Of a stretch of DNA of 5,244 nucleotides, positions 5,125 to 5,244 are shown piece after piece (position 1 is the stretch's first letter; each line of letters begins with the position of its first letter). The notes beneath the pieces are model-generated. The model was not told the DNA's origin. It saw only the letters and a list, made by a program, of their open reading frames with translations, and ran no database searches. Source of the stretch: an uncultured Eubacteriales bacterium (GTDB lineage: Bacteria; Bacillota; Clostridia; Lachnospirales; Bianqueaceae); contig CACZPA010000161.1 of assembly GCA_902782895.1 (NCBI GenBank), positions 1 to 5,244 on the forward strand, given 5' to 3'. A program made the translations under genes and the position numbers.

Positions 5125-5244
5125 TTGAGCAACGGTACTGCAGTTCAGTCAAGCACAAAAAAGACAAAAGGACAGCGACTGCTTCAGGCTATCGGGAGAG
5201 ATTGGCAGTTATACATCTTTATTCTTCCCGCGGTTGTCTTCTAC
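5125..5244 (+). CDS. LplB-like carbohydrate ABC transporter permease, N-terminal fragment cut by window edge
   Basis: Only 40 residues are visible, and the gene runs off the right edge. The beginning is Ser/Thr/Lys-rich, followed by RDWQLYIFILPAVVFY (25-40), which matches the opening of the first membrane helix in LplB-type (MalF-like) permeases of carbohydrate importers, often annotated as aldouronate or oligosaccharide transport. The start is not ATG: a TTG at 5125 preceded 7 nt upstream by seven G residues (5111-5117) is the best choice. A TTG at 5122 is in frame but too close, and the frame is closed by a TAG at 5062. In this family the gene usually heads an operon with a second permease and a substrate-binding lipoprotein, which would lie outside the window. 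The substrate cannot be told, but the neighbouring sugar-acid genes make a related carbohydrate plausible. Confidence 0.75.
   Translation, partial: MSNGTAVQSSTKKTKGQRLLQAIGRDWQLYIFILPAVVFY

Overview
The window looks like ordinary chromosome from a moderately GC-rich Firmicute, probably a gut-type Clostridia (Lachnospiraceae or Oscillospiraceae-like). The basis is strong AGGAGG-type ribosome binding sites, consensus sigma-A promoters, a membrane-anchored HtrA protease of Firmicute layout, and the start of an LplB-like sugar ABC permease, a family abundant in these bacteria. The organism assignment is inference. I see no phage, IS, CRISPR, tRNA or rRNA.

Layout, left to right. (1) Positions 13-396, minus strand: a small single-domain cupin of unknown substrate. 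(2) Positions 397-468: a compact control element in which a promoter, a palindrome centred on the predicted start site, the cupin's Shine-Dalgarno sequence and a terminator-like nested hairpin all overlap. (3) Positions 502-1944, minus strand: an HtrA/DegP-like membrane-anchored serine protease with one PDZ domain and an unusual Gly/Ser/Asn-rich, aromatic-acidic C-terminal tail. (4) Positions 1945-2171: a divergent control region. The htrA side has a good -10, no good -35 and a 22-bp tandem repeat suggestive of a response-regulator site. The other side has a perfect TTGACA-17-TATAAT promoter. (5) Positions 2172-3887 and 4004-4897, plus strand: a two-gene catabolic unit, an IlvD/Edd-family dehydratase followed by a DHDPS/NAL-family aldolase. 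The 116-bp gap between them carries three copies of a short hairpin-forming repeat, the first of which includes the dehydratase stop codon. (6) Positions 4898-5124: a weak terminator-like palindrome, then a strong promoter and an ~85-nt leader. (7) Positions 5125-5244, plus strand, cut by the window edge: the first 40 residues of an LplB-type carbohydrate ABC permease with a TTG start.

How the genes may work together (inference): the dehydratase would turn a sugar acid (aldonate) into a 2-keto-3-deoxy acid, and the aldolase would split that into pyruvate and an aldehyde, a non-phosphorylative route like E. coli YjhG/YjhH or YagF/YagE. The permease probably begins a transporter operon for a related carbohydrate. 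The cupin may belong to the same theme, but nothing here proves it. HtrA is a cell-envelope quality-control protease and is probably unrelated to the sugar genes.

I found no clearly new biological system. The most interesting points are regulatory: the nested htrA-terminator/cupin-promoter element, the 22-bp tandem repeat upstream of htrA, and the repeat in the dehydratase-aldolase gap.
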